Assembly: GCF_040822085.1 (NCBI RefSeq)
Contig: NZ_CP162006.1
Location: 4,464,001 to 4,528,000, forward strand
Direction: 5' to 3'
DNA length: 64,000 nt
Source of the DNA: Rhodoferax sp. WC2427
Lineage (GTDB): Bacteria > Pseudomonadota > Gammaproteobacteria > Burkholderiales > Burkholderiaceae_C
The translations under genes and the position numbers were made by a program. The notes beneath the pieces are model-generated. The model searched no databases. It worked only from the letters and a program-made list of their open reading frames with translations, and was not told where the DNA came from. Positions 63,302-64,000 of this stretch are shown here, one piece after another. Position 1 is the first letter of the stretch. Each line of letters opens with the position of its first letter.

Positions 63302-64000
63302 ATGACCCGCACCCGCTCCCTGCTGCTCACGGCCTGTGCCATGCTGGCCTTTGCGGGCAATTCCCTGCTGTGCCGCCTGGCGCTGCGCCACACTGCCATC
63401 GATGCCGCCAGCTTCACCAGCGTGCGGCTGGTCGCGGGCGCGCTGACGCTGTGGCTGTTGCTGCAATGGCGCCCAAGCGGCCAGGCTGGCGCGAATAGCC
63501 AAGGCAACTGGATTTCCGCCGCGGCCCTGTGCGCGTATGCGGCGGGGTTTTCCTGGGCCTATGTGCACCTTTCGGCGGCGACCGGCGCGCTGCTGCTGTT
63601 CGGCGCGGTACAGGCCACCATGGTCGGCCACGGCCTGTGGGCGGGCGAGCGTTTGCGGCCCTTGCAGTCCCTCGGGGTATTGCTCACCCTGGCCGGGCTG
63701 CTGGCCTTGCTGCTGCCCGGCCTGGCCGCGCCGCCGCTGGTCAGTGCCCTGCTGATGCTGGGCGCGGGCGTGGCCTGGGGCGTGTACTCCCTGCGGGGCA
63801 AGGGCGCGGGCGACCCGCTGGCCGTCACCGCGGGCAACTTTGTGCGTGCCGTGCCCCTGGCGCTGGCCGTGTCGGCGGCCAGCTACACCCACCTGTCGCT
63901 GGACACCGCGGGCCTGCTGTACGCCGTGGCCTCGGGCGCACTGGCATCCGGCATTGGCTACGCCATCTGGTACACCGCCTTGCCCACGCTGTCTTCCACC
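63302..64000 (+). CDS. EamA-family transporter, cut by the window end
   Basis: An open frame from ATG 63302 runs through the window end: 233 codons of a predicted membrane transporter, MTRTRSLLLTACAMLAFAGNSLLCRLALRH, with SAATGALLLFGAVQATMVGHGLWAGERL and LASGIGYAIWYTALPTLSST. Six to seven helices are visible; the last part is beyond 64000. It is a second EamA transporter, not a duplicate of the one at 61510, with low similarity. Substrate unknown. Confidence 0.85.
   Translation, partial: MTRTRSLLLTACAMLAFAGNSLLCRLALRHTAIDAASFTSVRLVAGALTLWLLLQWRPSGQAGANSQGNWISAAALCAYAAGFSWAYVHLSAATGALLLFGAVQATMVGHGLWAGERLRPLQSLGVLLTLAGLLALLLPGLAAPPLVSALLMLGAGVAWGVYSLRGKGAGDPLAVTAGNFVRAVPLALAVSAASYTHLSLDTAGLLYAVASGALASGIGYAIWYTALPTLSST

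Overview
The window is a GC-rich bacterial chromosome segment from the Burkholderiales, most likely family Comamonadaceae (Rhodoferax, Polaromonas or Acidovorax type). This rests on the general porin, the pilT/cNMP/pilU order, the dat-ybeD-lipB block, the phasin, and above all a dispersed palindromic repeat (GCTA..TAGCTGCTTGCGCTTAT..ATAAGCGC..) that is characteristic of these genomes. I count 16 recognisable copies. No rRNA, prophage, insertion sequence, CRISPR array or plasmid function is visible; one tRNA-Arg(CCG) is present. The assignment is from recognised protein families, not from a search.

Layout, left to right. 1-1.1 kb: the tail of an unknown coiled-coil gene and a membrane J-domain protein. 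1.1-6.9 kb (minus strand): ornithine cyclodeaminase, arginase, a MarC-family membrane protein and PutA, which together take arginine to ornithine, proline and glutamate. 7-8.1 kb: porin. 8.3-11.6 kb: two Lrp/AsnC regulators running directly into yfiR-yfiN-yfiB, a periplasm-controlled cyclic-di-GMP module. 11.6-15.2 kb: yggS, divergent from pilT, a cNMP-binding protein and pilU (twitching motility). 15.3-18.8 kb: a beta-hydroxyacid dehydrogenase and the dolP/diaA/yraN/rsmI neighbourhood. 18.8-26 kb: a membrane protein of the so-called recombinase (Gcr) family, the tRNA, a cytochrome c5, a YheT hydrolase cluster, and a lemA/TPM operon.

26.1-33.5 kb: the complete F1Fo ATP synthase operon (atpIBEFHAGDC, minus strand) with a visible promoter and terminator. 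33.7-36.6 kb: a metallo-beta-lactamase-fold enzyme, then dat, ybeD and lipB. 36.6-45.2 kb: an accessory block separating lipB from lipA: a membrane-anchored Mrr-like protein, a 3'-5' exonuclease, an orphan sugar-binding protein, an orphan VapB-like antitoxin, a three-gene DUF2760/Hsp70/Hsp70-DUF3731 module, and a phasin. 45.2-50.4 kb: lipA, a SWIM/SNF2 helicase, pssA. 50.5-53 kb: a short HPF-like protein, a small membrane protein, a PEP-CTERM exported protein behind a CRP-type operator, and a sterol-desaturase-type hydroxylase.

53-57.4 kb: a regulatory PTS (EIIA-Man, HPr, EI without EIIB/C), a lipoprotein, a DUF4197 protein and a TlpA-like thioredoxin. 57.6-64 kb: GNAT acetyltransferase, a cupredoxin-like protein translationally coupled to a GGDEF-EAL enzyme, a small membrane protein, two EamA transporters (the last cut by the window end) and a LysE exporter. 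The most unusual signals are the repeat family, which lies inside reading frames and supplies start and stop codons, and the tandem Hsp70 module.
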